This document shows, piece after piece, positions 34,437 through 42,105 of a stretch of DNA of 64,000 nt; within the stretch, counting starts at the first letter, position 1; each line of letters starts with the position of its first letter. Below the pieces are notes generated by a model that made no database searches, was not told where the DNA came from, and saw nothing but the letters and a program-made list of their open reading frames with translations. The DNA lies in contig CAYNJT010000008.1 in the NCBI GenBank assembly GCA_964397625.1, positions 15,737-79,736 of the forward strand. Direction: 5' to 3'. Both the position numbers and the translations under genes were made by a program. The DNA comes from Leptolinea sp964397625 (GTDB lineage Bacteria > Chloroflexota > Anaerolineae > Anaerolineales > Anaerolineaceae).

Positions 34437-37052
34437 ATGCCATCAATCGTCGAATCATTATCCAAATTTCTAAATCTTGAAAAAGAACGCGGTTTTAAGA
34501 ACACAGCCATTATCGGCGGTTTGCATAAAGTGGTTCCCTACTGGGAAAATGAAGCCCGTTCTATGTCCATTGCGCCAGATGTGATCCAATCTGTAACTGA
34601 CCTTCTGGATGAATACAGCACTGCCGAAGGAGGACGCCGTCAGGATATTATTCAAGAACTGAATATTCACCTTATGGGAATCCCGGTTCCTCCTCCACAG
34701 GAAAACCGTGCTCCGGTAAATCTCAAGCCGTCACAAGCCATTTCTTCTTCGCAGAAATCAACCGCGGCAGTTAGCCCTCCCCAAAAGCCTCCCGCTCCGG
34801 TCAAACCGGAATTCAACACCACAAACCAACCGGTAAGACAGGCTCAATCCTATCAGACGCCTACACCAGTTGTTCCCACTTCAAAAGTACCAGCAAGGCC
34901 AACCAGCGGGCCAATTCGTGATAATGTTGCTCCACGCCGGCCAACACCGGGATCGCGCCTACCAGACGCATTCACCCCAGTAACCTTGAGCGCGCCCCTT
35001 ACTGTGATCCAGGGCATCGGGGAGGAAACGGCAAAAAAACTGCGTAACCTGAACCTGTATACCCTGAAAGACCTGCTGTATAACTTTCCGCGTGATTATC
35101 ACGATTTCAGCCAGGCCAAGACAATCAACCGTATTATGTATGGTGACACCCTGACGGTGATCGGTACAATTCAGTCTATTCACGCGCGCGACGCGCGAAG
35201 TGGAAAAATATGCATTGTGGAAGCCGTTATTGGTGATTCTACCGGGAATTTGCGCATTACATGGTTCAACCGGCGTTTTCTTGTCAACCAGTATCATCCG
35301 GGTGATCAGGTTTCGGTTAGCGGCACCATCAAACAATACCTGGGCCGCCTGATGATGGATAATCCAGAGATCGAACCGTTAGAGGCGGAGAACCTGTCCA
35401 CCAACCGGATCAGCCCGGTTTATCCATTGACCGCTGGCATCACTCAGAAATTCATGCGCCGCATAATGAAGCAGACCATTGACTACAACGCCCGGCGGGT
35501 GACGGATTATCTGCCTGAACAGATTCGCGCGGACGCCGAATTATCAACTCTTTCAGATGCTCTTCTGCAGGTGCATTTCCCGGATTCGCAGCAAGATCTG
35601 GATGATGCCCGCAAACGCATCGCGTTTGATGAGATATTCCTGCTGCAAATGGGGGTTTTGCGGCAGAAAGCCACCTGGCAGTCTAATACAGCCCGGAAGT
35701 TCACACCATCACAGGAGTGGCTGGATAATCAATATTCCCGGCTTCCGTACGAGTTGACCTCCGCGCAGAAACGAGCCTTGGTTGATATTCAATCAGATCT
35801 GGCTGCAGGCAGACCGATGAACCGCCTTCTGCAAGGCGATGTCGGCTCAGGAAAGACGATTGTGGCCACCCTGGCTTCGTTGATCATCGCAAGTGAAGGA
35901 GCCCAATCCGCGTTTATGGCGCCCACCAGTATTCTGGCAGACCAGCATTTCCGCGGTCTTACCCGCTTACTGGCCGAAGGCGAGAACGCACCTCTAAAAC
36001 CGGAACAGATCCGCTTGTTGATCGGCGACACGCCGGAAGCGGAGAAGGCAGCCATCCGCGAAGCGCTGGCAGACGGCACGATCAAGATCATCGTGGGAAC
36101 TCATGCCCTGATCGAAGAACCGGTGACATTCCAACAACTGCAACTGGCCGTGATTGATGAGCAGCACCGTTTCGGAGTTGCTCAGAGAGCCGCGTTGCGC
36201 CAGAAAGGTGAAAATCCACACCTTCTGGTGATGACCGCCACTCCCATTCCTCGCTCACTCGCGCTTACCGTGTATGGTGACCTAGACCTATCAGTAATGG
36301 ATGAAATGCCGCACGGCCGCCTGCCGATTAAAACCCATGTGTACCATCCACTGGAACGGGAACGCGCGTACCAGTTGATCCGCAATCAGGTCGATAGCGG
36401 TTTCCAGGCATTTATCGTCTACCCGTTGGTGGAACAGAGTGAGGAAAGCGACGAAAATACCGCCGCGGTTCAGGAATATGAACGGCTCCAGCAGGATATA
36501 TTCCCTAACTATAAACTCGGTTTAATGCACGGGCGATTGAAACCGGAAGAGAAAGACGCGGTTATGAATCGCTTTCGGTCTGGCGAATTAAATATCATGG
36601 TGTCTACATCTGTTGTCGAGGTGGGCGTGGATGTTCCCAATGCCACCGTTATGTTGATTGAGAGCGCCAACCGGTTTGGGCTTTCGCAACTGCACCAGTT
36701 TCGCGGCCGGGTGGGGCGGGGAGAAGCTCAATCGTTTTGTATTCTGATCCCTGATTCTGACACGGCTCTGGAAAATGAACGCCTTGCCGTGATGGAAGAA
36801 ACCAATGACGGTTTCGTGCTGGCTGAAAAAGACCTGCAGCAACGCGGACCGGGTGATTTTCTCGGTACGCGGCAATCCGGTTTTGCCGATTTGCGAATGG
36901 CCAAGTTGACAGATGTTCGATTAATCGAAACAGCCAGGCGGCATGCCATGACAGTTTTTGAGATTGACCCCAACCTGGAAAAACCGGAAAACCAGAAACT
37001 TGCCATTGCCTTAAATGATTTCTGGGGCAACGGCAAAGGAGACGTGAGCTAA
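34437..37052 (+). CDS. recG: ATP-dependent DNA helicase RecG
   Basis: 871 residues. A ~180-residue N-terminal extension, Pro/Ser-rich in part, precedes the wedge domain (VIQGIGEETAKKLRNL, OB-fold). Helicase motifs: Walker A LLQGDVGSGKTIVA, DEQHRFGVAQR as motif II, VMTATPIPRSLALTVYG as motif III, and the C-terminal FRGRVGRG and GPGDFLGTRQSG. RecG remodels stalled forks and branched DNA. The extension makes it longer than the common ~700 residues, a variation also seen in other Chloroflexota. coaD follows with no spacer. Confidence 0.95.
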   Translation: MPSIVESLSKFLNLEKERGFKNTAIIGGLHKVVPYWENEARSMSIAPDVIQSVTDLLDEYSTAEGGRRQDIIQELNIHLMGIPVPPPQENRAPVNLKPSQAISSSQKSTAAVSPPQKPPAPVKPEFNTTNQPVRQAQSYQTPTPVVPTSKVPARPTSGPIRDNVAPRRPTPGSRLPDAFTPVTLSAPLTVIQGIGEETAKKLRNLNLYTLKDLLYNFPRDYHDFSQAKTINRIMYGDTLTVIGTIQSIHARDARSGKICIVEAVIGDSTGNLRITWFNRRFLVNQYHPGDQVSVSGTIKQYLGRLMMDNPEIEPLEAENLSTNRISPVYPLTAGITQKFMRRIMKQTIDYNARRVTDYLPEQIRADAELSTLSDALLQVHFPDSQQDLDDARKRIAFDEIFLLQMGVLRQKATWQSNTARKFTPSQEWLDNQYSRLPYELTSAQKRALVDIQSDLAAGRPMNRLLQGDVGSGKTIVATLASLIIASEGAQSAFMAPTSILADQHFRGLTRLLAEGENAPLKPEQIRLLIGDTPEAEKAAIREALADGTIKIIVGTHALIEEPVTFQQLQLAVIDEQHRFGVAQRAALRQKGENPHLLVMTATPIPRSLALTVYGDLDLSVMDEMPHGRLPIKTHVYHPLERERAYQLIRNQVDSGFQAFIVYPLVEQSEESDENTAAVQEYERLQQDIFPNYKLGLMHGRLKPEEKDAVMNRFRSGELNIMVSTSVVEVGVDVPNATVMLIESANRFGLSQLHQFRGRVGRGEAQSFCILIPDSDTALENERLAVMEETNDGFVLAEKDLQQRGPGDFLGTRQSGFADLRMAKLTDVRLIETARRHAMTVFEIDPNLEKPENQKLAIALNDFWGNGKGDVS

Positions 37053-37577
37053 ATGATTCGCGCTTTTTTCCCCGGATCGTTTGATCCGATTCATTACGGA
37101 CACATCGATATAGCCTGGCGGGCATCAAAACTTTTCGACGAAGTCATTGTGGGTGTTTACAACAAATCTTTGAAGAATATGCTTTTTTCGCCGGAAGAAC
37201 GCATCTCGCTGGCAAAAAAGACATTTGAAGACGAACCAAAAATAAATGTGGTTGGTTACAATAAATTGACGGTAGATTTTGCCCGTGAAATTGGCGCCAA
37301 AGTTATTGTTCGCGGTCTGAGGGTATTCTCAGATTTTGAGTATGAATTCCGGATGGCTCTGGCCAACCACCGATTGGCGCAGGACATTGAAGTTGTCGCC
37401 CTGATTACTAATGAAGAGCATACTTTTTTGTCCTCAACAACAGTACGGGAGATCGCTTCTTTGGGAGGGAACATTTCTACTATGGTTCCCCACCATGTGG
37501 AGGAAGCATTAAACCGAAAATTTGGCAGCATATCGGATGACCGCCCAAATATTCACATGACATCTTTGCGGGATTGA
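37053..37577 (+). CDS. coaD: Phosphopantetheine adenylyltransferase
   Basis: 174 residues. GSFDPIHYGH is the nucleotidyltransferase T/HxGH motif near the N-terminus; RGLRVFSDFEYEFRMALAN binds the pantetheine part and HTFLSSTTVRE is the ISSTxVR motif. The enzyme makes dephospho-CoA in CoA synthesis. It starts one base after the recG stop, an arrangement seen in several phyla (recG-rsmD-coaD, here without rsmD). Confidence 0.95.
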   Translation: MIRAFFPGSFDPIHYGHIDIAWRASKLFDEVIVGVYNKSLKNMLFSPEERISLAKKTFEDEPKINVVGYNKLTVDFAREIGAKVIVRGLRVFSDFEYEFRMALANHRLAQDIEVVALITNEEHTFLSSTTVREIASLGGNISTMVPHHVEEALNRKFGSISDDRPNIHMTSLRD

Positions 37578-37653
37578 GTAATCGATAATGCCCCTGTAAC
37601 TGGCTGGCCCATTCCTTGCAACGGAGAGCATAGCGTACGCGTGGGAGGTTGGT

Positions 37654-38115
37654 ATGGATATTTTGCATCTGGTTGACCGCCTGGAAGAACTTTTCAACGA
37701 AAGCCGATCGATCTGGTTTACACATAGTGTGGTCGTGGACGAGGACCGTATGTTAGACCTGATTGATCAGATGCGTGTGTCCATTCCTGAAGAGATCAAG
37801 AAAGCTCAACAATTGCTCGCGCAGCGTGACCGCATCATGGCACAGGCGCAGGAAGAAGCCAACCGCACCCTCGCGCTTGCCCGCGAAAAAGGCGAATCCT
37901 TGATTCAACAGGATTCGCTGGTGCAGGCTGCCCAGACGAGAGCCAACCAGATAATCAACGATGCAAAGGCGGAAGCCGAGAACACACGCCTGGAAGCGGA
38001 TGATTATGTGCTGCAAAGCCTCTCCAAATTGGAAATGGAGATGGAACGCTCCCTGACCCAGGTTCGCAACGGAATCCGGACTTTGCAAAGTGAAAAGCAG
38101 GCGAAAGCAAAATAA
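37654..38115 (+). CDS. Coiled-coil protein downstream of coaD
   Basis: 153 residues. A short folded N-terminus (DILHLVDRLEELFNESR, VVDEDRMLDLIDQMRVSIP) is followed by a long alpha-helical, Glu/Ala/Gln-rich coiled coil resembling ATP synthase b-subunit and DivIVA-type helices. The first part resembles a family often found next to coaD in Chloroflexota and Actinobacteria, without a known role. No membrane segment is seen. A strong terminator follows and ends the recG-coaD operon. Confidence 0.65.
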   Translation: MDILHLVDRLEELFNESRSIWFTHSVVVDEDRMLDLIDQMRVSIPEEIKKAQQLLAQRDRIMAQAQEEANRTLALAREKGESLIQQDSLVQAAQTRANQIINDAKAEAENTRLEADDYVLQSLSKLEMEMERSLTQVRNGIRTLQSEKQAKAK

Positions 38116-38130
38116 TAATTGATTCAAGTA

Positions 38131-38160
38131 AAACAGCCCGGAAATCCCGGGCTGTTTTTT
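38131..38160 (+). terminator. Intrinsic terminator of the recG-coaD operon
   Basis: An 11-bp perfect stem (38131-38141 with 38147-38157), five-base loop and a run of T. The A-run on the other side gives some terminator strength for the convergent ABC operon too. Confidence 0.92.
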
Positions 38161-38220
38161 ACTCTTGTGCTGTCTGTGACGGTTGTTTGAACCAATTATT
38201 GAGGGCTGTAACCCTTTATC

Positions 38221-39000
38221 TTATCGATTTTGATCGGCGGTCTTCCACCACAGGTCTGTGGCACTCCAACCGATCAGGCCGGTGCAAATCAGGACGATAA
38301 ATCCGGCTGAGCCCACCAAACCCTTGTTTTGTGAAAACAAACCGGGAATGCTCCAGGGAAACAGGTCGCCCCAGCCAAGGGCGATGGCCACATTTGCCAT
38401 GATGAGTGTAAACACAGCCAGACTCAATGGAAGGAGGTAGCCCCGACCCAGACTGGCCAGCCAGGCAAAGGGGACAACCGCCAGAATGACAAGGCAGGTG
38501 GTTAACAGGATCAGAATGATCCCCTGCTGCATGACCGCTGAACTGACATCCGGCAGGTGGATCAGGTTGCCGGCCAGCAGGCTGGTGCAAACCATGATCA
38601 ATGCCATGATAGTTGACCAGATGCCGAAAAGAATCATCTTCGCAAGAAGGATCGTTGATCGGCGCACCGGAACGGCCAGAAGGTCTTTGGCTGTTCCATC
38701 GGCAAATTCACGGCCGAATATCCAGCTGATGATCACAATGAACATAAAGAATCCGGCGGTGGACAATATCTGCGCGACAATCACAAGGAAAGCCGGCCAA
38801 TCGGTTGCGGAAAAAGCGATCAAATCCGCTTTGGCGCTGATCACTCCGAGCTTACGGGATATTTCAGGATTTCGGGAAATCAGAACCATGAGTGCGATTA
38901 CCATGGGCAACACGGCGGCGAACACAGACGTCCAGACAGGAATTCTGGAACGAATGGCTTTCATCCATTCCACATGTACGAGGTTGATCAGGGTTTTCAT
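38221..39000 (-). CDS. ABC-2-type transporter permease
   Basis: 259 residues with six membrane helices. The N-terminus (LVHVEWMKAIRSRIPVW) is the usual elbow helix of ABC-2 permeases, followed by the cytoplasmic FGREFADGTAKDLLAVPVRRSTILLAK loop, a hallmark of export permeases of the YhgE/ABC-2 type. It overlaps the ATPase gene by four bases. Together with that ATPase it would form an exporter; drugs, lipids or peptides are possible loads. The operon begins with a TetR repressor gene. Confidence 0.85.
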   Translation of the reverse strand: MKTLINLVHVEWMKAIRSRIPVWTSVFAAVLPMVIALMVLISRNPEISRKLGVISAKADLIAFSATDWPAFLVIVAQILSTAGFFMFIVIISWIFGREFADGTAKDLLAVPVRRSTILLAKMILFGIWSTIMALIMVCTSLLAGNLIHLPDVSSAVMQQGIILILLTTCLVILAVVPFAWLASLGRGYLLPLSLAVFTLIMANVAIALGWGDLFPWSIPGLFSQNKGLVGSAGFIVLICTGLIGWSATDLWWKTADQNR

Positions 39001-39920
39001 TTCGTTGCTCCTTCTTCCATGCCGACCAGACGCAGGAAGTACTGCTCCAGGTCTTCCTCTTCCACATACAGCCGGGTGGGGGAGATACCGGCAGTTACGA
39101 GCTTGCGGTTGACCTCATCCGGAAAATTTACAGACTGGCTGTCTGCCAGCGAAATTGAGCCGTTGAGCGGGATGGGCTCGGTAACACCGGCTCCCTGCAA
39201 GACTTTCAAGGCCTTCGGATTGTCTCGGGTTTGAATAAACAGCCTGCGCAGGCGATTCTTTTCCAGTTCTTCCATGCTCAATTCCTGTATCAAGCAACCG
39301 TTGTGGATGATACCAACCCTCCCCGCCAGACGCGAAACTTCTGCCAGGATATGACTGGACATGAAAACAGTCACACCATCTTCGCGGGTAAGTTTCAACA
39401 GCAGTTCACGGATTTCCACGATGCCGGCCGGATCAAGTCCGTTGGCCGGTTCATCCAGGAAAAGCAATCGGGGTTTGTGCAATAGTGCCCTGGCCAAACC
39501 CAGACGCTGAGCATTCCCCAGTGAGAGGTTGCCAGCTGTCCGGTCCGCGTATTCCGAAAGTCCAAGCTGTTCAATGATCTCTGAAACCGCCGAAGCCGGT
39601 GTCCCAGGATGCAATTGCCGGGCAACGTCCAGATTCTCTCGAACTGTCAATTCAGGGTAGGCGCGCGGGGTCTCCACAAGGTAACCCACATCCTGCCAGG
39701 GCTGGCTTGAGCCCAGGCGCACAAGGGTTCCCAGGACTTCAGCACGGCCGCTGGTAGGCTTGATCATGCCGAGCAGCATGCGGATGGTGGTGGTTTTTCC
39801 GGCGCCATTCAGGCCCAAAAAGGCATAAATTTCACCCTCGGAGACTTTCAATGAAAGGTTTTCAACTGCTCTGACGGTACCATATTCTTTCGTCAATCCA
39901 AATGTTTCAATCAAATTCAT
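38997..39920 (-). CDS. ABC transporter ATP-binding protein
   Basis: 307 residues. Walker A GLNGAGKTT, Q loop in LVETPRAYPELTVREN, signature LSLGNAQRLGLARAL, Walker B LLFLDEPANGLDP and H loop SSHILAEVSRLAG. The ~80-residue C-terminal extension is typical of ABC-2 exporter ATPases of the CcmA/NatA group. It energises the permease encoded just downstream. Four-base overlaps on both sides bind the three genes into one operon with TetR first. Confidence 0.93.
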   Translation of the reverse strand: MNLIETFGLTKEYGTVRAVENLSLKVSEGEIYAFLGLNGAGKTTTIRMLLGMIKPTSGRAEVLGTLVRLGSSQPWQDVGYLVETPRAYPELTVRENLDVARQLHPGTPASAVSEIIEQLGLSEYADRTAGNLSLGNAQRLGLARALLHKPRLLFLDEPANGLDPAGIVEIRELLLKLTREDGVTVFMSSHILAEVSRLAGRVGIIHNGCLIQELSMEELEKNRLRRLFIQTRDNPKALKVLQGAGVTEPIPLNGSISLADSQSVNFPDEVNRKLVTAGISPTRLYVEEEDLEQYFLRLVGMEEGATK

Positions 39921-40579
39921 TCCAACTTCCCTTCTTCTTTGGTTATTATCTGGCCGGGCTTTTCGCTAATTTCCAGGGTTATCTCTCCCAGACAGTAGGC
40001 AGCGATTAATTCCAGATGTTTATCCAGATTCCCGGTGAGATTGTTTTCTTTCGCCCCAATCCCGGAAAGAAACCCAATCACCAGGGGATATAACAGTTCA
40101 ACAATTTCCTCAGCATCTACTTTAATGTTGATACCGTTTTTCTCGCAGCGTGAAAACAACTCTTCGAAAAATGCCCGATCATTGGCCATATGTGCCTGGA
40201 AAACATCCACCGGCACTCTGTTTGCAAGGATTTCAAAGTCACTGCCGGTGAAAACCCGAAGAATGGGCAGTTCACCAAACATGTCAAAAGCCTTCTTCAG
40301 AATGGCAAACAAACGAGCTCGCGGGGTGGGGCCGGGTTGACTGATTACTTTCAAGATTTCCTTCCTGCCGCGGATTTCGACTTCTTCGATCACTTCCATG
40401 AATAGTAATTCTTTGGAATCGAAGAACCGATAGAACGCGCCTTTGGAAATGCCCACCGCGAGCGCGATTTCCTCGACATTGGTTTTTTTGAAACCAAAAC
40501 GCGAAAAATGTTTTTCGCCTTGTTCCAACAATTTCCTGCGAATGAGTTCTTTTTCGTCTTCAGAAAACCATTTTGGCAT
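39917..40579 (-). CDS. TetR-family transcriptional regulator
   Basis: 220 residues. The N-terminal HTH has the TetR pattern: LEQGEKHFSRFGFKKTNVEEIALAVGISKGAFYRFFDSKELLF. The C-terminal ligand domain is diverged, as usual. It is the first gene of the operon with the ABC exporter and likely represses it until a ligand binds. Candidate half-sites lie just upstream (40598-40630). Confidence 0.9.
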   Translation of the reverse strand: MPKWFSEDEKELIRRKLLEQGEKHFSRFGFKKTNVEEIALAVGISKGAFYRFFDSKELLFMEVIEEVEIRGRKEILKVISQPGPTPRARLFAILKKAFDMFGELPILRVFTGSDFEILANRVPVDVFQAHMANDRAFFEELFSRCEKNGINIKVDAEEIVELLYPLVIGFLSGIGAKENNLTGNLDKHLELIAAYCLGEITLEISEKPGQIITKEEGKLE

Positions 40580-40597
40580 ATAATCACCTGCAACCCA

Positions 40598-40630
40598 ATG
40601 ACCAGAATAGATATATAGTCATAGGTCATT
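40598..40630. promoter_or_regulatory. Possible TetR operator
   Basis: AATGACC at 40598-40604 and its mirror GGTCATT at 40624-40630 flank an AT-rich centre that holds another GTCA at 40618-40621. The spacing is wider than usual for TetR dimers, so the match is tentative. Confidence 0.35.
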
Positions 40631-40741
40631 TTAGCATGAATCAAGAAAAATGCAATACCCGCGGCATTAGTATTGTGCCGTTCAATATCCTATAATGTTG
40701 TAAAATGCGATTCTGTAGAACCTGACAGGGAACAGGGGCAT

Positions 40742-42046
40742 ATGAAAACAAAAACGATCGTCCTGATCATCAGCGCTATTGTTATTGGTTTTATTGCCAT
40801 CCGGTTCGTCGTCTTTCCAGAGAATTCCACACCGGTGATCGCGACAGAGACTGCCGGGCAGTTTACCGCTCCAATCCAAACTGTTACGCCTGCGCCAACC
40901 GAGACCTCCACACCACTCCCGACTGACACTCAAAGCCCACCGCCACCACCAACTGAAACGGAAAGCCTCTCTTCACCAACAGCTCTTCCCGCCGTTGCGA
41001 CGTTCCAACCGTCGGTTGTACTCCATGGGAAGCTTTTTTTTGATATTGACCTTTCCGGGAATCAAAACCTCGTGCCTGTCCGATACTACCGCGGCCTGGT
41101 CTATCCTCTTGAACCAGACAAGCGCCAGAATTTGGATTTTATAAAAACCCTTCGCGCGTATAAAGAGTCTCATCCTTATCTGATGGATGGCACACAAATA
41201 GACATTATGGAACCAGGTTTATCTGGTTATGAGGTATGCGGATATTTAAAAGAGATCAAAGCCGGCTGCGCGTTAACCGACGCGGACGGAAAATTCGAGA
41301 TCACCGAAGGCACGATCAGAGCGGGTGATGTTGTTGGAATCAGGATCGCAGATATCTCCAGAGAGAAAATTGGTACGATGGCATATCAGAACCTGTTCGT
41401 GAGATCTGTAACCCTACCGCCATATGAGATCAATGGATACATGGTTCCCGAACAGCATCTGATTCAAACCGACTTGATGAAGTTATCCAACACACATTAC
41501 CTGTCGGCAACCGAAGAACCGCTGGTTATTGGGTTATCTCAGGGTTATCTACCTTACCAGCCTGTAAAAGGCGAGATGTACGTGTACAGCTTTTTTGACC
41601 ATGACTCCCGTGTCGCTTATGGACTGGATTGGCGTAACAGGAATTGCCTGATGCCGACAGCTTACAACCAACCTCCCAATAAGATCACAGATGGTACTGA
41701 TGGCGTGATTTTCGGCGGACAAAAAGGTGATCAGGTGCTTTCCATGGGGTTTGGAATTGCCACTGTTAATGAATCGGAAGATATGGGTAAACAGGTGATT
41801 GTTATGATTGATAATGCGCCCCATTCTGTTGTGTACAGCCACCTGGATACCGTGTTGGTGAATAATTTACAGGAAGTTTTTATAGGCCAGATCATCGGTA
41901 CCGTGGGTCGAACAGGAAGAGATGTGGGTGCTCCACAGGTGCATGTGGAAATTGGTAATAACACGAAACTTGATCCGTTCGGTGATCCGAAAGGCACTTA
42001 TGCTCCAGTATGGACGCGTTATTTTTCACCGGTAGAATTTCCATAA
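40742..42046 (+). CDS. Secreted M23/LytM-like peptidase-fold protein, probably anchored
   Basis: 434 residues. One N-terminal membrane helix (about 5-24), then a Pro/Thr/Ser-rich linker (to ~85), a beta-rich middle domain, and a C-terminal LytM-like fold: VIVMIDNAPHSVVYSHLDTVLV, IGQIIGTVGRTG and APQVHVEIG. HxH is present as HVE rather than HxH, while the upstream HxxxD metal pair is not obvious (YGLDWRNRN replaces it), so metal binding and peptidase activity are doubtful. It could be a regulator of cell-wall hydrolases. RBS AGGGG seven bases before the ATG. Confidence 0.65.
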   Translation: MKTKTIVLIISAIVIGFIAIRFVVFPENSTPVIATETAGQFTAPIQTVTPAPTETSTPLPTDTQSPPPPPTETESLSSPTALPAVATFQPSVVLHGKLFFDIDLSGNQNLVPVRYYRGLVYPLEPDKRQNLDFIKTLRAYKESHPYLMDGTQIDIMEPGLSGYEVCGYLKEIKAGCALTDADGKFEITEGTIRAGDVVGIRIADISREKIGTMAYQNLFVRSVTLPPYEINGYMVPEQHLIQTDLMKLSNTHYLSATEEPLVIGLSQGYLPYQPVKGEMYVYSFFDHDSRVAYGLDWRNRNCLMPTAYNQPPNKITDGTDGVIFGGQKGDQVLSMGFGIATVNESEDMGKQVIVMIDNAPHSVVYSHLDTVLVNNLQEVFIGQIIGTVGRTGRDVGAPQVHVEIGNNTKLDPFGDPKGTYAPVWTRYFSPVEFP

Positions 42047-42081
42047 AAAAAGGAGCCACCACTGGATGAGTGATGGCTTCC
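42044..42081 (-). terminator. Terminator of the folC-lon operon
   Basis: On the minus strand a ~12-bp stem with one bulge and one G-T pair (42081-42069 with 42063-42052) is followed by seven T. On the plus strand the same hairpin lies just after the stop of the M23-like gene. Confidence 0.8.
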
Positions 42082-42105
42082 CTGGTATTGTTCTTTCTGC
42101 CGGGG

